A stretch of DNA of 64,000 nt from Polycyclovorans sp. (GTDB taxonomy: Bacteria; Pseudomonadota; Gammaproteobacteria; Nevskiales; Nevskiaceae). The translations under genes were made by a program, and so were the position numbers. The notes beneath the pieces were generated by a model. The model saw only the letters and a program-made list of their open reading frames with translations. It made no database searches and was not told where the DNA came from. The stretch lies in contig PAKU01000029.1 of NCBI GenBank assembly GCA_002706265.1, positions 247,297 through 311,296 on the forward strand, read 5' to 3'. Each line of letters begins with the position of its first letter. Positions within the stretch are counted from its first letter, which is position 1. This document shows, piece after piece, positions 46,844-55,982 of the stretch.

Positions 46844-47635
46844 GTGGATCTCGGACTCAAGGAAAAATCAGTTGTCATCACCGGCGGCGGCTCCAACATC
46901 GGACGCGCGCTGGTGCTGGGTTTCGCGGCCGAAGGCGCGCGCATCACCATCGGCGACATCGACGAAACCCAGGCCGGCAAGGTGGCCGAGCTGGCACGGG
47001 CGGCCGGTGCGGCCGACGTGCAGGTGGTGCGCACCGATGTGACCCAGCTCGATCAGGCCAAGGCGCTGATGGATGCCGCCGTGAGCCGCTACGGCGCCAT
47101 CGATGCGCTGGTGAACAACGTGGGCTGGGACCAGCTGATGTTCTTCATGCAGACCACGCCCGACTTCTGGGAAAAGATCATCCGCATCAACTTCCACGGC
47201 GTGCTCAACTGCACGCACGCCGCGCTGGAAAAAATGATTCCTGCGGGCAGCGGCAGCATCGTCTCGATCAGCTCCGACGCCAGCCGCCAGGGCGAGGCCA
47301 AGGAAGCGGTCTATGGCGGCATGAAAGCCGCCGTCAACAGCTTCATGAAAACCATCGCCAAGGAGAACGGCCGCTACGGCATTCGCTGCAACTGCGTGTG
47401 CCCGGGCGTGACCATTCCTGAAACCGAAGAAGAAGTCGGCAAGGGCAGCATGTGGGCCAAGCCGCTGTTCACCCCAGATCAGCTTGAGAAAGTCGCTGCG
47501 TCCCTGCCGCTGAAGAAAGTCGGACGTCCGCGCGACATCGCCAATTCGGTGGTGTTCCTGTCCTCGCCGCTGGCCGCCGGCCACGTCACCGGGCAAGTGC
47601 TCTCGGTGTCGGGCGGCTACAGCATGATCGGCTGA
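46844..47635 (+). CDS. SDR-family 3-hydroxyacyl-CoA dehydrogenase-like protein
   Basis: SDR of about 263 residues: TGGGSNIGRALVLG, NNVGWDQLMFFMQTT, SISSDAS, YGGMK, and CPGVTIPETEEE. The unusual NNVGW and VTIPETEEEVG segments mark a subfamily found in CoA-catabolic clusters. The GTG at 46844 is chosen: CGGAG lies 8 bases upstream and homologues begin at this point. An ATG at 46760 without a ribosome site would add 28 poorly conserved residues. First gene of a plus-strand run with two MaoC proteins and an ACAD. Confidence 0.82.
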   Translation: MDLGLKEKSVVITGGGSNIGRALVLGFAAEGARITIGDIDETQAGKVAELARAAGAADVQVVRTDVTQLDQAKALMDAAVSRYGAIDALVNNVGWDQLMFFMQTTPDFWEKIIRINFHGVLNCTHAALEKMIPAGSGSIVSISSDASRQGEAKEAVYGGMKAAVNSFMKTIAKENGRYGIRCNCVCPGVTIPETEEEVGKGSMWAKPLFTPDQLEKVAASLPLKKVGRPRDIANSVVFLSSPLAAGHVTGQVLSVSGGYSMIG

Positions 47636-47642
47636 AGCCACC

Positions 47643-48182
47643 GTGGAGTCGACGACACAGCGCAGCGATGTCGGCACGGCGCTGGGCAGCTACGCCCAGG
47701 CGCGCGAGTGGATCGGTCGGCGCAGCGAGCTGCGCCTGACCGACGTCGCGGTCGACGAGTCCCGCTGCAAGCTGTTTGCCGCGCTGTCAGAAGACGCCAA
47801 TCCGGCGTACTGGGACCGGCAATGGGCCACGGCGCAGTTCGGCGCGCCGCTGGCGCCCAGCGGCATGACCATGAGCCTGATCATGTCGCTGCCGTGGAAG
47901 CCTGGGGGCGCGCCGAATGCGGCCCCTTCGCTGGCGGTGGACGTGCCCCTGCCGGGCCAGACCTTCATCAATGTGGACACCGACTGTGAATTCCTGCGGC
48001 CAATCCGCTGGGGCGATCACTTCAGCGTCTACGAAGAAATCGTCGACATCAGCGCGGAAAAGAACACGCGCCTGGGCCGCGGCCATTTCGTGACGACGTG
48101 CATGAACCTGCTCGACACGAAGGGCCAGCTGGTCGCGCGGCTCACCAACGTGCTCTACCGCTACGAGGCGGCTGAGTCATGA
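47643..48182 (+). CDS. MaoC-like hydratase, N-terminal-type subunit
   Basis: Hot-dog protein of 179 residues (LFAALSEDANPAYWDRQWAT, PLAPSGMTMSLIM, FLRPIRWGDHFSVYEEIVD). It resembles the non-catalytic MaoC-N chain of heteromeric hydratases, with its catalytic partner likely the next gene, which overlaps it by ATGA. Start is GTG at 47643, 7 bp after the SDR stop. Confidence 0.75.
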   Translation: MESTTQRSDVGTALGSYAQAREWIGRRSELRLTDVAVDESRCKLFAALSEDANPAYWDRQWATAQFGAPLAPSGMTMSLIMSLPWKPGGAPNAAPSLAVDVPLPGQTFINVDTDCEFLRPIRWGDHFSVYEEIVDISAEKNTRLGRGHFVTTCMNLLDTKGQLVARLTNVLYRYEAAES

Positions 48183-48649
48183 GCACGACGACGATCTACC
48201 CACAGCGGCTCTGGTCCGAGGTGAAGGTCGGCGACGTGCTGCCGCCCATCGAACTGCTGGTGGAATACTCACGCATCATCCTCAATGTCGCCTCGACCTG
48301 GGATTATTTTCCGGGTCATCACAACCCCGACTACGCGCGCGCGCAGGGCCAGCCGAACATCTACGTCAGCACCATTTTCTTCCACGGCTTCGTCGACCGA
48401 CTGATCACCGACTGGGGCGGCCCGTCGAGCTTCATCCGCCGCCGCCGGATGCGCATGGTCGCCAGCGTGCATCCCGGCGACACCATGCGTGCCGAGGGTC
48501 ATGTGGTGCGCCACTACCGCGATGACCACGGCCAGGGCCTTGTGGATCTCGACATACACATCGATACGGCGCGCGGCCTCTGCGTGCCGGCCTCGGCCAC
48601 CGTCAGGCTTCCCCTGGCGCAGGGCGAACGGCTTTTTTCACTCGAATAA
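48179..48649 (+). CDS. MaoC-like hydratase, probable catalytic subunit
   Basis: Hot-dog protein of 156 residues. WDYFPGHHNPDYARAQG is a variant hydratase motif with Asp and His in place, followed by IFFHGFVDRLITDWGG. It probably hydrates a 2-enoyl-CoA together with the overlapping upstream gene. The pairing repeats the arrangement at 33780/34235, though with low sequence similarity. Confidence 0.78.
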   Translation: MSTTTIYPQRLWSEVKVGDVLPPIELLVEYSRIILNVASTWDYFPGHHNPDYARAQGQPNIYVSTIFFHGFVDRLITDWGGPSSFIRRRRMRMVASVHPGDTMRAEGHVVRHYRDDHGQGLVDLDIHIDTARGLCVPASATVRLPLAQGERLFSLE

Positions 48650-48670
48650 ACCTTCACTTGGAGCAACACC

Positions 48671-49849
48671 ATGAACGATATGCATGACCCCATCGTCGAA
48701 CCCCTGAGCGTTCGCATCAAGCAGGTTCAGGACGCCACGCGCGGCATCTCTGAACAGTACCCGCGTTCGTACATTCGCGAATGCATCGATAAAGACGTGT
48801 TCCCCGAGGACATGTGGAAAGCCATGGGCGAATTCGGCCTGCTGGGCCTTTCCGTGCCCGAGAAATTCGGCGGCAGCGGCGGTGGCGTGGTCGAAATCGT
48901 CGCGCTCGCCGAAGCGCTGGCGCTGGGCGGCGTGCCGACGCTGTTCCTGGTCGTCACCGGCCTGGGCCGGGTGCCGATCGTGCGCCACGGCACGCCGGAG
49001 CAGATCAAGAAATTCGTAACGCCGACCTGCGACGGCTCGGTGAAGCTCTGCTTCGCGATCACCGAACCCAACGCCGGCACCAACAGCTTCAACATGAGCA
49101 GCCTCGCCACCCGTGACGGCGACGAGTGGGTGCTCAACGGCCAGAAGGTGTTCATCTCGGGCGCCCGCGATGCCGACATCATGCTGGTGATCGCGCGCAC
49201 GCAGAAGGCCAGCGAGGTCAAGCACCGCACCGAGGGCATGTCGCTGTTCGTTCTCGACATGAAGACCCCCGGCATCACGCTGCAAACCCTCAACATCCAG
49301 GTCGAAACCGCCGAGCGCCAGTACATGGTGTTCTTCGACAACGTGCGCCTGCCCGCCGATGCGCTGATCGGCGAGGCCGGCAAGGGCGCCAAGCTGATGT
49401 TCGAAGGTCTGAATTCCGAGCGCCTGCTCGCCGCTGCGGCAGCCCTCGGCATCGGCGAATACGCGCTCAAGAAGGCCGTGGCCTACTCGCTGGACCGCAA
49501 GCCCTTCGGCAAGCCCATCGGCTCTTATCAGGCCCTGCAGCACCGCATGGCGCTGGCCAAGGCGGAACTGGAAGCCGCACGCCTGATGACCTACAGCGCG
49601 GCCGAACGCTTCGATGCTGGCGAAGATGCCGGCGCGCACGCCAACATGGCCAAGCTGCTCGCGTCGCGGGCGGCCGTGTCGGCGGTGGAAGCGGCCATCC
49701 AGACCCACGGTGGCTATGCCTTCGACCGCGACTACGACATCGTCACTCTGTGGCCGATGGTGCGCCTGATGGAGATCGCCCCCATCAACAACGAGATGCT
49801 GCTCAACTACATCGGTGAGCACGTGCTGGGCCTGCCGAAGAGCTACTAG
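48671..49849 (+). CDS. acyl-CoA dehydrogenase
   Basis: ACAD of 392 residues, a close paralogue of the one at 9693: same CFxxTEPNAGTNxF, INNEMLLNYIGEHVLGLPKSY C terminus and RKPFGKPIGSYQALQH. Base is likely the Glu in GLNSERLLAAA. It closes the SDR-MaoC-MaoC-ACAD run. The gene ends with TAG, showing that TAG is an ordinary stop in this genome. TTGGAG lies before the ATG. Confidence 0.9.
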   Translation: MNDMHDPIVEPLSVRIKQVQDATRGISEQYPRSYIRECIDKDVFPEDMWKAMGEFGLLGLSVPEKFGGSGGGVVEIVALAEALALGGVPTLFLVVTGLGRVPIVRHGTPEQIKKFVTPTCDGSVKLCFAITEPNAGTNSFNMSSLATRDGDEWVLNGQKVFISGARDADIMLVIARTQKASEVKHRTEGMSLFVLDMKTPGITLQTLNIQVETAERQYMVFFDNVRLPADALIGEAGKGAKLMFEGLNSERLLAAAAALGIGEYALKKAVAYSLDRKPFGKPIGSYQALQHRMALAKAELEAARLMTYSAAERFDAGEDAGAHANMAKLLASRAAVSAVEAAIQTHGGYAFDRDYDIVTLWPMVRLMEIAPINNEMLLNYIGEHVLGLPKSY

Positions 49850-49997
49850 GCCCAGACGATCGCGCGCGCGCAGTCCCGTCGTGTCTGCTCGCGTCGCGCT
49901 TGCCGCCGTGACCCATGATCAGAATCTCAGCGATCCGCTCCCCATCACCGCCGCCGCGCATTGCCCATGCGCGGCGCGCGGTGGTGCGCGGCGGCGG

Positions 49998-50897
49998 TCA
50001 GCCCGGCGGCAGCGCCCGGGCCTGGCTGGACTGTCGATCCAGAAATTCCAGCACCTGATGCGGCGCTCCAGCCCATCGCCAGTGGCTGCGTGGTGTTTCG
50101 CAGTAGACCGTTTCCGCCGCACAGCCGGTGTACCGGCGACACCCTGCGGCGTCCGGCTCGCGCTCACCGCTGCAGGCATTGCAGGACGACCACCATTGGG
50201 CCGCATCGCGCCCGAAGCCGGGAAAGTGACGGTCGTCGGCGCCGTGCAGAATCATCACCGGCAGCGGCGGCGGGCAGTCCAGGCCGATGAAATCAGTGAT
50301 CTGCCAGCCGGCGCCGCTCACGGCGATGGCATCCACCGTGCCCCGATGCGCTTCCAGCGCCGCAAGCGCCAGCGACACCGTGCCGCCATCCGAATGGCCG
50401 GTGGCGTGGATGCGGCCGGGTGCGATGCACCACTGCGCCGCGACCTCCGCCGGAACCAAGGCCATGCGCCTGACCGCCTCCGGGGTCAGCGGCGGCCCGC
50501 TGGCGACGAAGGCCAGCACGTAGCCCGCCGCCGTGGCCTCGTGCGTGAGGCCGGCAAAACGCTCGGACAGACCGGCGCTGAACCCGGCCGGCGCGTACAC
50601 CACCAGCAGCGGATGCCCGTGCTGCGGCCGGTAGTTGCGCGGCGTGACCACCACATACGGAACACCGTCGCGCGAGCGCAGCCGGTGGCGGCCGGCCGAT
50701 CCGGGTCGCGTGCCGGAGGCGCAGACCGCGTGCCCACCGGCAGCGGCAGCGGCACCGTAGTTCGCGTCGGCCGCTTCGATCGCCTGGCCCCAATGCAGCA
50801 GGCTCGCCAGCACGGCGGCGATGGCCGTCATCAGCACCCCGGCCACGATCCAGTACGTGCGCAGCGCGCGGGACCCAGACACTGTGTTGTTTTTCAT
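49998..50897 (-). CDS. PHB-depolymerase-like esterase with N-terminal membrane anchor
   Basis: Protein of about 299 residues. An N-terminal helix (TYWIVAGVLMTAIAAVLASLL) would act as signal or anchor. The alpha/beta-hydrolase part has VVYAPAGFSAG, nucleophile elbow ATGHSDGG, ILHGADD and a late His, with Cys pairs (CNAC, GCAAETVYC). Similar to LpqC/poly(3-hydroxybutyrate)-depolymerase-like esterases acting outside the cytoplasm. It stands alone, antisense to its neighbours. The start at MKNNTVSG is not certain; a GTG 16 codons upstream is possible. Confidence 0.72.
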   Translation of the reverse strand: MKNNTVSGSRALRTYWIVAGVLMTAIAAVLASLLHWGQAIEAADANYGAAAAAGGHAVCASGTRPGSAGRHRLRSRDGVPYVVVTPRNYRPQHGHPLLVVYAPAGFSAGLSERFAGLTHEATAAGYVLAFVASGPPLTPEAVRRMALVPAEVAAQWCIAPGRIHATGHSDGGTVSLALAALEAHRGTVDAIAVSGAGWQITDFIGLDCPPPLPVMILHGADDRHFPGFGRDAAQWWSSCNACSGEREPDAAGCRRYTGCAAETVYCETPRSHWRWAGAPHQVLEFLDRQSSQARALPPG

Positions 50898-50969
50898 GAT
50901 GTTTTTGTTCTCAGGTCCGCGCGACAGCAACGCGGGCGATGTCACTAACGATTAAAGGAGAGACCAAGC

Positions 50970-51755
50970 ATGGCCGAGCAGGACGAACTTCTCTACACCC
51001 TCAACGACGGCATTGCGGTCGTGACCCTCAACCGGCCGGAGCGGCGCAACGCCCTCACGCCCAAGCTCACCCACCTGCTGGCCGATACCTGGAAGCGCAT
51101 CGACGACGACCCGGAGGTGCGCGTGGCGGTGATTACCGGCACCTACTGCGGCACCTTCTGCGCCGGCATGGATCTGCAGGAAGCCGCGCGGCTCAAGAAG
51201 GAAACCGGCAAGGACATCCTGGAATTCTTCGCCGACCTGCGCAATGACGGTCTGCGCGTGGTGCGCAAGCCCCTGATCGCCGCGATCAACGGCCACTTCC
51301 CTGCCGGCGGCATGATGCTGTCGCTGAACTGCGACATCCGCGTGGGGCTGGCCGGCACGCGCGGCGGCATCACCGAGGTCAAGGTCGGCCGCGGCTCGCC
51401 CTGGGCCGTGCCCCTGCTGTGGATGATGCCGCAGGCGCTGCTGATGGAAACCGTGCTCACCGGCGACATGATTCCGGCCGAGCGCCTGCATCAGGTCGGC
51501 TTCATCAACTATCTCGAACAGACGCCCGAAGCGGTGCTGGCGCGCGCCATGGAGCTGGCGCGCAAGATCGCCGACGCGGCGCCGCTGTCGGTGATGGCCG
51601 GCAAGAAGGTGCTCAAGGACGCCACCACACTCGGCTGCGTGCCGGGTTTGAAGGCGGCCTGGGATCACTACGATCCGGTGTACGCGAGCGAAGACGCCAT
51701 CGAAGGCCCCAAGGCCTTCGCCGAAAAGCGCAAGCCGCAGTGGAAAGGTCGTTGA
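50970..51755 (+). CDS. enoyl-CoA hydratase/isomerase family protein
   Basis: Crotonase of 261 residues: LNRPERRNALT, oxyanion loops CAGMDLQ and HFPAGGMMLSLNCDIRV, and a Glu in ITEVKVGRGSPWAVPLLW. A hydratase or isomerase on a CoA ester is expected. The loop after the Glu is WAVPLLW rather than the usual GGT, suggesting a specialised substrate. AAAGGAGA precedes the ATG. Followed within 12 bp by the SDR gene. Confidence 0.85.
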   Translation: MAEQDELLYTLNDGIAVVTLNRPERRNALTPKLTHLLADTWKRIDDDPEVRVAVITGTYCGTFCAGMDLQEAARLKKETGKDILEFFADLRNDGLRVVRKPLIAAINGHFPAGGMMLSLNCDIRVGLAGTRGGITEVKVGRGSPWAVPLLWMMPQALLMETVLTGDMIPAERLHQVGFINYLEQTPEAVLARAMELARKIADAAPLSVMAGKKVLKDATTLGCVPGLKAAWDHYDPVYASEDAIEGPKAFAEKRKPQWKGR

Positions 51756-51767
51756 AGGAGACGACAC

Positions 51768-52646
51768 ATGACCACGAACGCTGAAACGCAGGACCCGCCC
51801 AAGTTCGGTTTCACCGACGCCGACCTCGCCGCATTGCCCACGGTCTACGCACCCGGCCTGTTCGCGGGGCAGCGCGTGCTGGTCTCCGGGGCCGGCAGCG
51901 GCATCGGCAAGGCCATCGCCTTCCTGTACGCCCGCCTGGGCGCCACGCTGGTGATCTGCGGGCGCAAACCGGAAGCACTGGAGGCCAGCGCCGAATGGCT
52001 GCGCAAGCTCGGCAGCCCCGAAGTGCTGGCACTGCCCCTGAATATCCGCGACCCGGAGGCCGTGAGCCAGGCGATGGATGCGGTGTGGGCGCGCTTCGGC
52101 GGGCTCGATGTGCTGGTCAACAATGCCGGCGGGCAGTTTCCGCAGGCGGCGCTGGAGTTCAGCGTCAAGGGCTGGAACGCGGTGATCGACACCAATCTCA
52201 ACGGCACCTGGCACATGATCCAGAACGCCGCGAAGCGCTGGGTGCGCGACGGCGTTCCCGGCAGTGTGGTGAACATCGTCGTGGTCACCGAGCGCGGCCA
52301 GCCCGGCATCTCGCACTCGGTGGCGGCGCGTGGCGGCGTGATCGCGCTGAGCCGTTCGCTGGCGCTGGAATGGGCACCCCATCGCATCCGCATCAACTGC
52401 GTGGCGCCGGGCACCATCGAGAGCAATGGCTTCAACAACTACCGGCCGGAAAACGCCGAGAACTTCTGCAACTCGAACCCGATGAAGCACAACGGCGACG
52501 TGCAGGACATCGCCGAGGCCGTGGTCTATCTCACCGCGGCCAGCGGCAAGTTCCTGACCGGCGAAACCCTCCGCGTCGACGGCGGCGGCACGCTCTGGGG
52601 CGAGGCCTGGACCAATGGCCGCCCCGACTACTTCAAGGTGACCTGA
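51768..52646 (+). CDS. SDR-family protein, 2,4-dienoyl-CoA-reductase-like, altered active site
   Basis: SDR of 292 residues with SGAGSGIGKAIAF, NNAGGQFPQ and VAPGTIESNG. NNAGGQFPxxA is typical of peroxisomal 2,4-dienoyl-CoA reductase-like proteins. The Tyr-x3-Lys pair is not kept: the aligned segment SHSVAARGG has Ser184 and Arg188. Dienoyl-CoA reductases also lack the standard Tyr but keep a Lys, so the Arg is unusual. It may reduce or isomerise a conjugated dienoyl-CoA. The stop overlaps the next start (TGATG). Confidence 0.78.
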   Translation: MTTNAETQDPPKFGFTDADLAALPTVYAPGLFAGQRVLVSGAGSGIGKAIAFLYARLGATLVICGRKPEALEASAEWLRKLGSPEVLALPLNIRDPEAVSQAMDAVWARFGGLDVLVNNAGGQFPQAALEFSVKGWNAVIDTNLNGTWHMIQNAAKRWVRDGVPGSVVNIVVVTERGQPGISHSVAARGGVIALSRSLALEWAPHRIRINCVAPGTIESNGFNNYRPENAENFCNSNPMKHNGDVQDIAEAVVYLTAASGKFLTGETLRVDGGGTLWGEAWTNGRPDYFKVT

Positions 52647-53131
52647 TGAACACAAGCAGCGAACACGACAGCCCGGTGATCTCTTTCAAGAGCCATCGCC
52701 GCACCATCACCGAGACCGACATCGTCAACTTCGTGAACCTGCTCGGCCTGCACGAGCCCTTCTTCATCGACATGGAGTACATCAGCAACAATCTCGCCGA
52801 AGGCCACCGCACGCGCTTCGCGCCGGGACCGATGGTCATCTCGCTGGGCATGGGCCTGGTCGCGACCATCATCAAGGACGTGATCGACCGCGCGCTGGTC
52901 GGTGCCAATGCCGGCGAGTTCGGCGGCATGACCGGCGTCAACGCGCGCCTGGGGGCGGCGCTGTTTCCCAACGACACCATCCACGTCGAGGGCGAGGCCC
53001 GCTGCAAGCCCAAGACCAGTCGCGGCTACACGCTGCTGGAGATTCGCCACCGGGTGATCAACCAGCGCGGCGAACAGGTCGCGGATTTCACCGAAACCGT
53101 GTGCTTCCTGCCGCCCAAGCCGGCCGCATGA
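52646..53131 (+). CDS. MaoC-like hydratase family protein
   Basis: Hot-dog protein of 161 residues. ITETDIVNFVNLLGLHEPFF replaces the usual SGDxNPxH; a His is present but not the Asp. RFAPGPMVISLGMGLV and LFPNDTIHVEGEARCKPKTS are typical MaoC segments. Function could be hydration or binding of a CoA ester. Overlaps the upstream SDR (TGATG) and the CoA-transferase downstream (ATGA), so the four genes are translationally coupled. Confidence 0.78.
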   Translation: MNTSSEHDSPVISFKSHRRTITETDIVNFVNLLGLHEPFFIDMEYISNNLAEGHRTRFAPGPMVISLGMGLVATIIKDVIDRALVGANAGEFGGMTGVNARLGAALFPNDTIHVEGEARCKPKTSRGYTLLEIRHRVINQRGEQVADFTETVCFLPPKPAA

Positions 53132-54330
53132 GCGCCCTTGCGGGCGTCACCGTCCTCGACCTGTCGCGGCTCATGGCCGGCCCGTACGCCGCGATGGCGC
53201 TGGCGCATTACGGCGCGCGCGTCATCAAGGTCGAGTCCCTCGCCGGCGAGGAAGGTCGTGGCTTCGGCCCGCCGTTCTGCGGCGAAGTGGCCTCGCTGTT
53301 CATGATGAGCAACCGCGGCAAGGAATCGCTGTGCCTGGACTTCCGCAAGCCGGCCGGCCGCGAGGTGCTGGAAAAACTGGTGGCGCGCGCCGACGTGCTG
53401 ATCCACAGTTTTCGACCCGACTTCGCCGAGCGTCAGCGCCTGCGCTTCGAGGACCTGGCACCAATCAATCCGCGCCTGGTGCATTACTCGGTCTCGGCCT
53501 ACGGCAGCGACAGCGCGTACCGGCTCAAGCCGGCCGTGGACAGCGTGATCCAGGGCGTGGCGGGCGGCTTCTACGGCGCGGGCGAGGAGAAAGACCCGCC
53601 GATCCGCAACAGCCTGCCGATCGTGGACGTGGCCTCCGGCATGTGCGGCGTCAATGGCATCCTCGCCGCGCTGATGGAACGCGAGAAGAGCGGCCGCGGC
53701 CAGGCCGTGGAACTCACGCTCATGTCGACCATGCTCAACTTCCTCGGCAGCAAGATCGCCGAAGCCAGTATCGACGGCCGCTGCGAACGCGAGATCAATC
53801 CCGCCATCGTCGCGCCCAGCCGGCATTTTCAGGGTTCGGATGGGCGCTGGTTCGCATTCACCGTCATCAACGACGTCGCCTTCGCCCGGTTTTGCCAGGT
53901 GGTCGGGCATCCGGAATGGCAAGCCGAAGCACGCTTCCGCGACAACGCCGCGCGCATCCGCCACCGCCCCGAACTGCTGGCGATGCTCGCCGACATTTTC
54001 CTGAGCCGCACCGCGCAGGACTGGATCGACGCACTGGACAGCGCCGACATTCCCGCCGGCCCGGTCAACACCGTGCCGGACATGCTGGCCGACCCGGTGC
54101 TGCGCGCGCTGCTCATCGAGCAGGCCGACGTGCCGGGACTGCCGCAACCGCAATTTCCGGTGCGCAGCCAGCGCGGCACGGCTGACGTCGCCGCGCTGCG
54201 ACGCGCACCCGGTCTTGGCGAACACAGTGGGGCCGTGCTCAGCGAACTCGGCTACGACGCGGCGCAGATCGGGCAGATGACCCGGGACGCCATCACCCGC
54301 CTCGGCGGGCCGCCCCGATTACAGGAATGA
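53128..54330 (+). CDS. class III CoA-transferase (CaiB/BaiF), first copy
   Basis: CoA-transferase of 400 residues: LDLSRLMAGPYAAMALAHYG, ARVIKVES, NRGKESLCLDFRKPAGREVL, SGMCGVNGILAALMERE. The family moves CoA between carboxylates through an aspartyl anhydride. It would activate a free acid without ATP, using CoA from a downstream product. The real start is the ATG at 53128, overlapping the MaoC stop. No acyl-CoA ligase is seen in the window, which makes this and the copy at 57536 likely entry enzymes. Confidence 0.9.
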   Translation: MSALAGVTVLDLSRLMAGPYAAMALAHYGARVIKVESLAGEEGRGFGPPFCGEVASLFMMSNRGKESLCLDFRKPAGREVLEKLVARADVLIHSFRPDFAERQRLRFEDLAPINPRLVHYSVSAYGSDSAYRLKPAVDSVIQGVAGGFYGAGEEKDPPIRNSLPIVDVASGMCGVNGILAALMEREKSGRGQAVELTLMSTMLNFLGSKIAEASIDGRCEREINPAIVAPSRHFQGSDGRWFAFTVINDVAFARFCQVVGHPEWQAEARFRDNAARIRHRPELLAMLADIFLSRTAQDWIDALDSADIPAGPVNTVPDMLADPVLRALLIEQADVPGLPQPQFPVRSQRGTADVAALRRAPGLGEHSGAVLSELGYDAAQIGQMTRDAITRLGGPPRLQE

Positions 54331-54361
54331 AACACCCCCTCAACAGCGGACAACCTCCAAA

Positions 54362-55531
54362 ATGAAAAAACGCGAAGCAGTCATCGTCGGCGTCGCCGAC
54401 GTTCCCCTGCAAAACGGCAAGGTGACCGAGTCACTGTCCGTGCTACAGGTTCAGGCGCGCGCAGCGCGCGACGCCCTGAAGGACGCCGGCCTGTCGATGG
54501 GCGATGTCGACGGCCTGCTGACGGCCGGCATGTGGGGCGTGCCCGGCCCCGGCCAGTTGCCGACGCTCACCCTGGCCGAATACTTCGGCATCACGCCGCG
54601 CTACATGGATGCCACCAACATCGGCGGCTCGGCGTTCGAGGCCTTCGTGGCGCACGCGGCAACGGCGATCGAAGCCGGCCGCTGCGATGTGGCATTGATC
54701 ACCTACGGCAGCACGCAGAAGAGCGAGAAGAGCCGCAACCTCGCCGGCCGCCCCTCGGTGCTGACCATGCAGTACGAAACGCCCTGGGGCATGCCGACGC
54801 CCGTCGGCGGCTATGCCATGGCGGCGAAGCGCCACATGCACGAGTACGGCACCACGTCCACGCACCTGGCCGAAATCGCGGTCGCGACGCGCAAGTGGGC
54901 ACAGCGCAACCCGGCCGCGACGATGCGCGACCCGCTGACCATCGACGACGTGTTCGCCAGCCCGATGATCTCGGACCCGCTGCACCTGCTGGATGCCTGT
55001 CTGGTCACCGACGGCGGCGGCGCCATCGTCATGACCACGGCCGAGCACGCCAGGGCACTCGGCCGCCCGCCGGTGTACGTGCGGGGCTACGGCGAGTCAA
55101 ACACGCACTGGACGATGTCCGGAATGCCCGACCTCGCGCGCCTGACGGCGGCGGAAATTGCCGGACGCGAGGCGTTCCGCATGGCCGGCATCGGCCATGA
55201 TGCAATCGACGTCGCGCAGATCTACGACTCGTTCACCATCACCGTGCTGCTGACCCTGGAGGCGCTGGGCTTCTGCAAGCGCGGCGAAGGCGGGGCCTTC
55301 GTCTCCGGTCAGCGCACCGCCCCCGGCGGCGCCTTTCCGCTCAACACCAGCGGCGGCGGCCTGTCCTGCTGCCACCCCGGCATGCTCGGCATTTTCCTGC
55401 TGATCGAGGCGGTGCGGCAGCTGCGCGGCGAGTGCGGCGAACGCCAGGTGCAGAACGCGCGCACCGCGCTGGTCCACGGCACCGGCGGCACCCTGTCCAG
55501 CGGCGCCACCTGCATCCTTTCGCGGAGCTGA
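54362..55531 (+). CDS. Ltp2-like thiolase-fold protein without catalytic Cys
   Basis: Protein of 389 residues of the thiolase fold (REAVIVGVADVPLQ, YFGITPRYMDATNIGGSAFE). The Cys position holds Gly (NIGGSAFEAF), and HDCF is YDSF, as in the steroid aldolase Ltp2. GGGLSCCHPGML replaces the usual GHPxGATG. A four-Cys DUF35 protein is encoded 5 bp downstream, the expected partner. Retro-aldol cleavage of a 3-hydroxyacyl-CoA is the best guess. Compared with the copy at 8080 it keeps the HP but not the G before it. Confidence 0.82.
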   Translation: MKKREAVIVGVADVPLQNGKVTESLSVLQVQARAARDALKDAGLSMGDVDGLLTAGMWGVPGPGQLPTLTLAEYFGITPRYMDATNIGGSAFEAFVAHAATAIEAGRCDVALITYGSTQKSEKSRNLAGRPSVLTMQYETPWGMPTPVGGYAMAAKRHMHEYGTTSTHLAEIAVATRKWAQRNPAATMRDPLTIDDVFASPMISDPLHLLDACLVTDGGGAIVMTTAEHARALGRPPVYVRGYGESNTHWTMSGMPDLARLTAAEIAGREAFRMAGIGHDAIDVAQIYDSFTITVLLTLEALGFCKRGEGGAFVSGQRTAPGGAFPLNTSGGGLSCCHPGMLGIFLLIEAVRQLRGECGERQVQNARTALVHGTGGTLSSGATCILSRS

Positions 55532-55536
55532 TCACC

Positions 55537-55944
55537 ATGTACGAAAAACCCCTGCCGGTCATTGACCCCGAGAGCCAGCCCTACTGGGACGCCCTCAAGC
55601 AGCATCGGCTGCTGCTCAAGCACTGCCGCGCCTGCGAACGTTTCCATCACTATCCGCGCGAACTCTGCCCGCACTGCCACTCCGACGACCTGGAATGGAA
55701 GCAGGCCGCCGGCACCGGCCGCATTTACACGTACACGGTAGCGCGGCGCCCGGCCGGCCCCGCGTTCAAGCCCGACGCGCCCTACGTTGTCGCCCTGGTC
55801 GAACTCGACGAAGGCCCGCGGATGATGACCAACATCGTCACGACCGACGTTGAGTCGGTGCGCATCGACCAGCGGGTCACCGTGCAGTTCGACGATGTGA
55901 CGCCGGAGGTCACGCTGCCCAAGTTCACGGTGAGTCCCGTCTGA
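55537..55944 (+). CDS. DUF35 / OB-fold partner protein with zinc ribbon
   Basis: Protein of 135 residues: PYWDALKQHRLLLKHCRACE, a full zinc ribbon CRAC...CPHC, and an OB-fold (IYTYTVARRPAGPAF, VALVELDEGPRMMTNIV). It is the probable partner of the Ltp2-like protein upstream, forming an aldolase of the Ltp2-ChsH2 type. The ATG at 55537 lies in the correct spacing to the homologous start; the open frame extends into the upstream gene. Confidence 0.87.
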   Translation: MYEKPLPVIDPESQPYWDALKQHRLLLKHCRACERFHHYPRELCPHCHSDDLEWKQAAGTGRIYTYTVARRPAGPAFKPDAPYVVALVELDEGPRMMTNIVTTDVESVRIDQRVTVQFDDVTPEVTLPKFTVSPV

Positions 55945-55982
55945 GGGCTTCGTCGAACATGAGGCGGGCAGGAGGACGGAGC

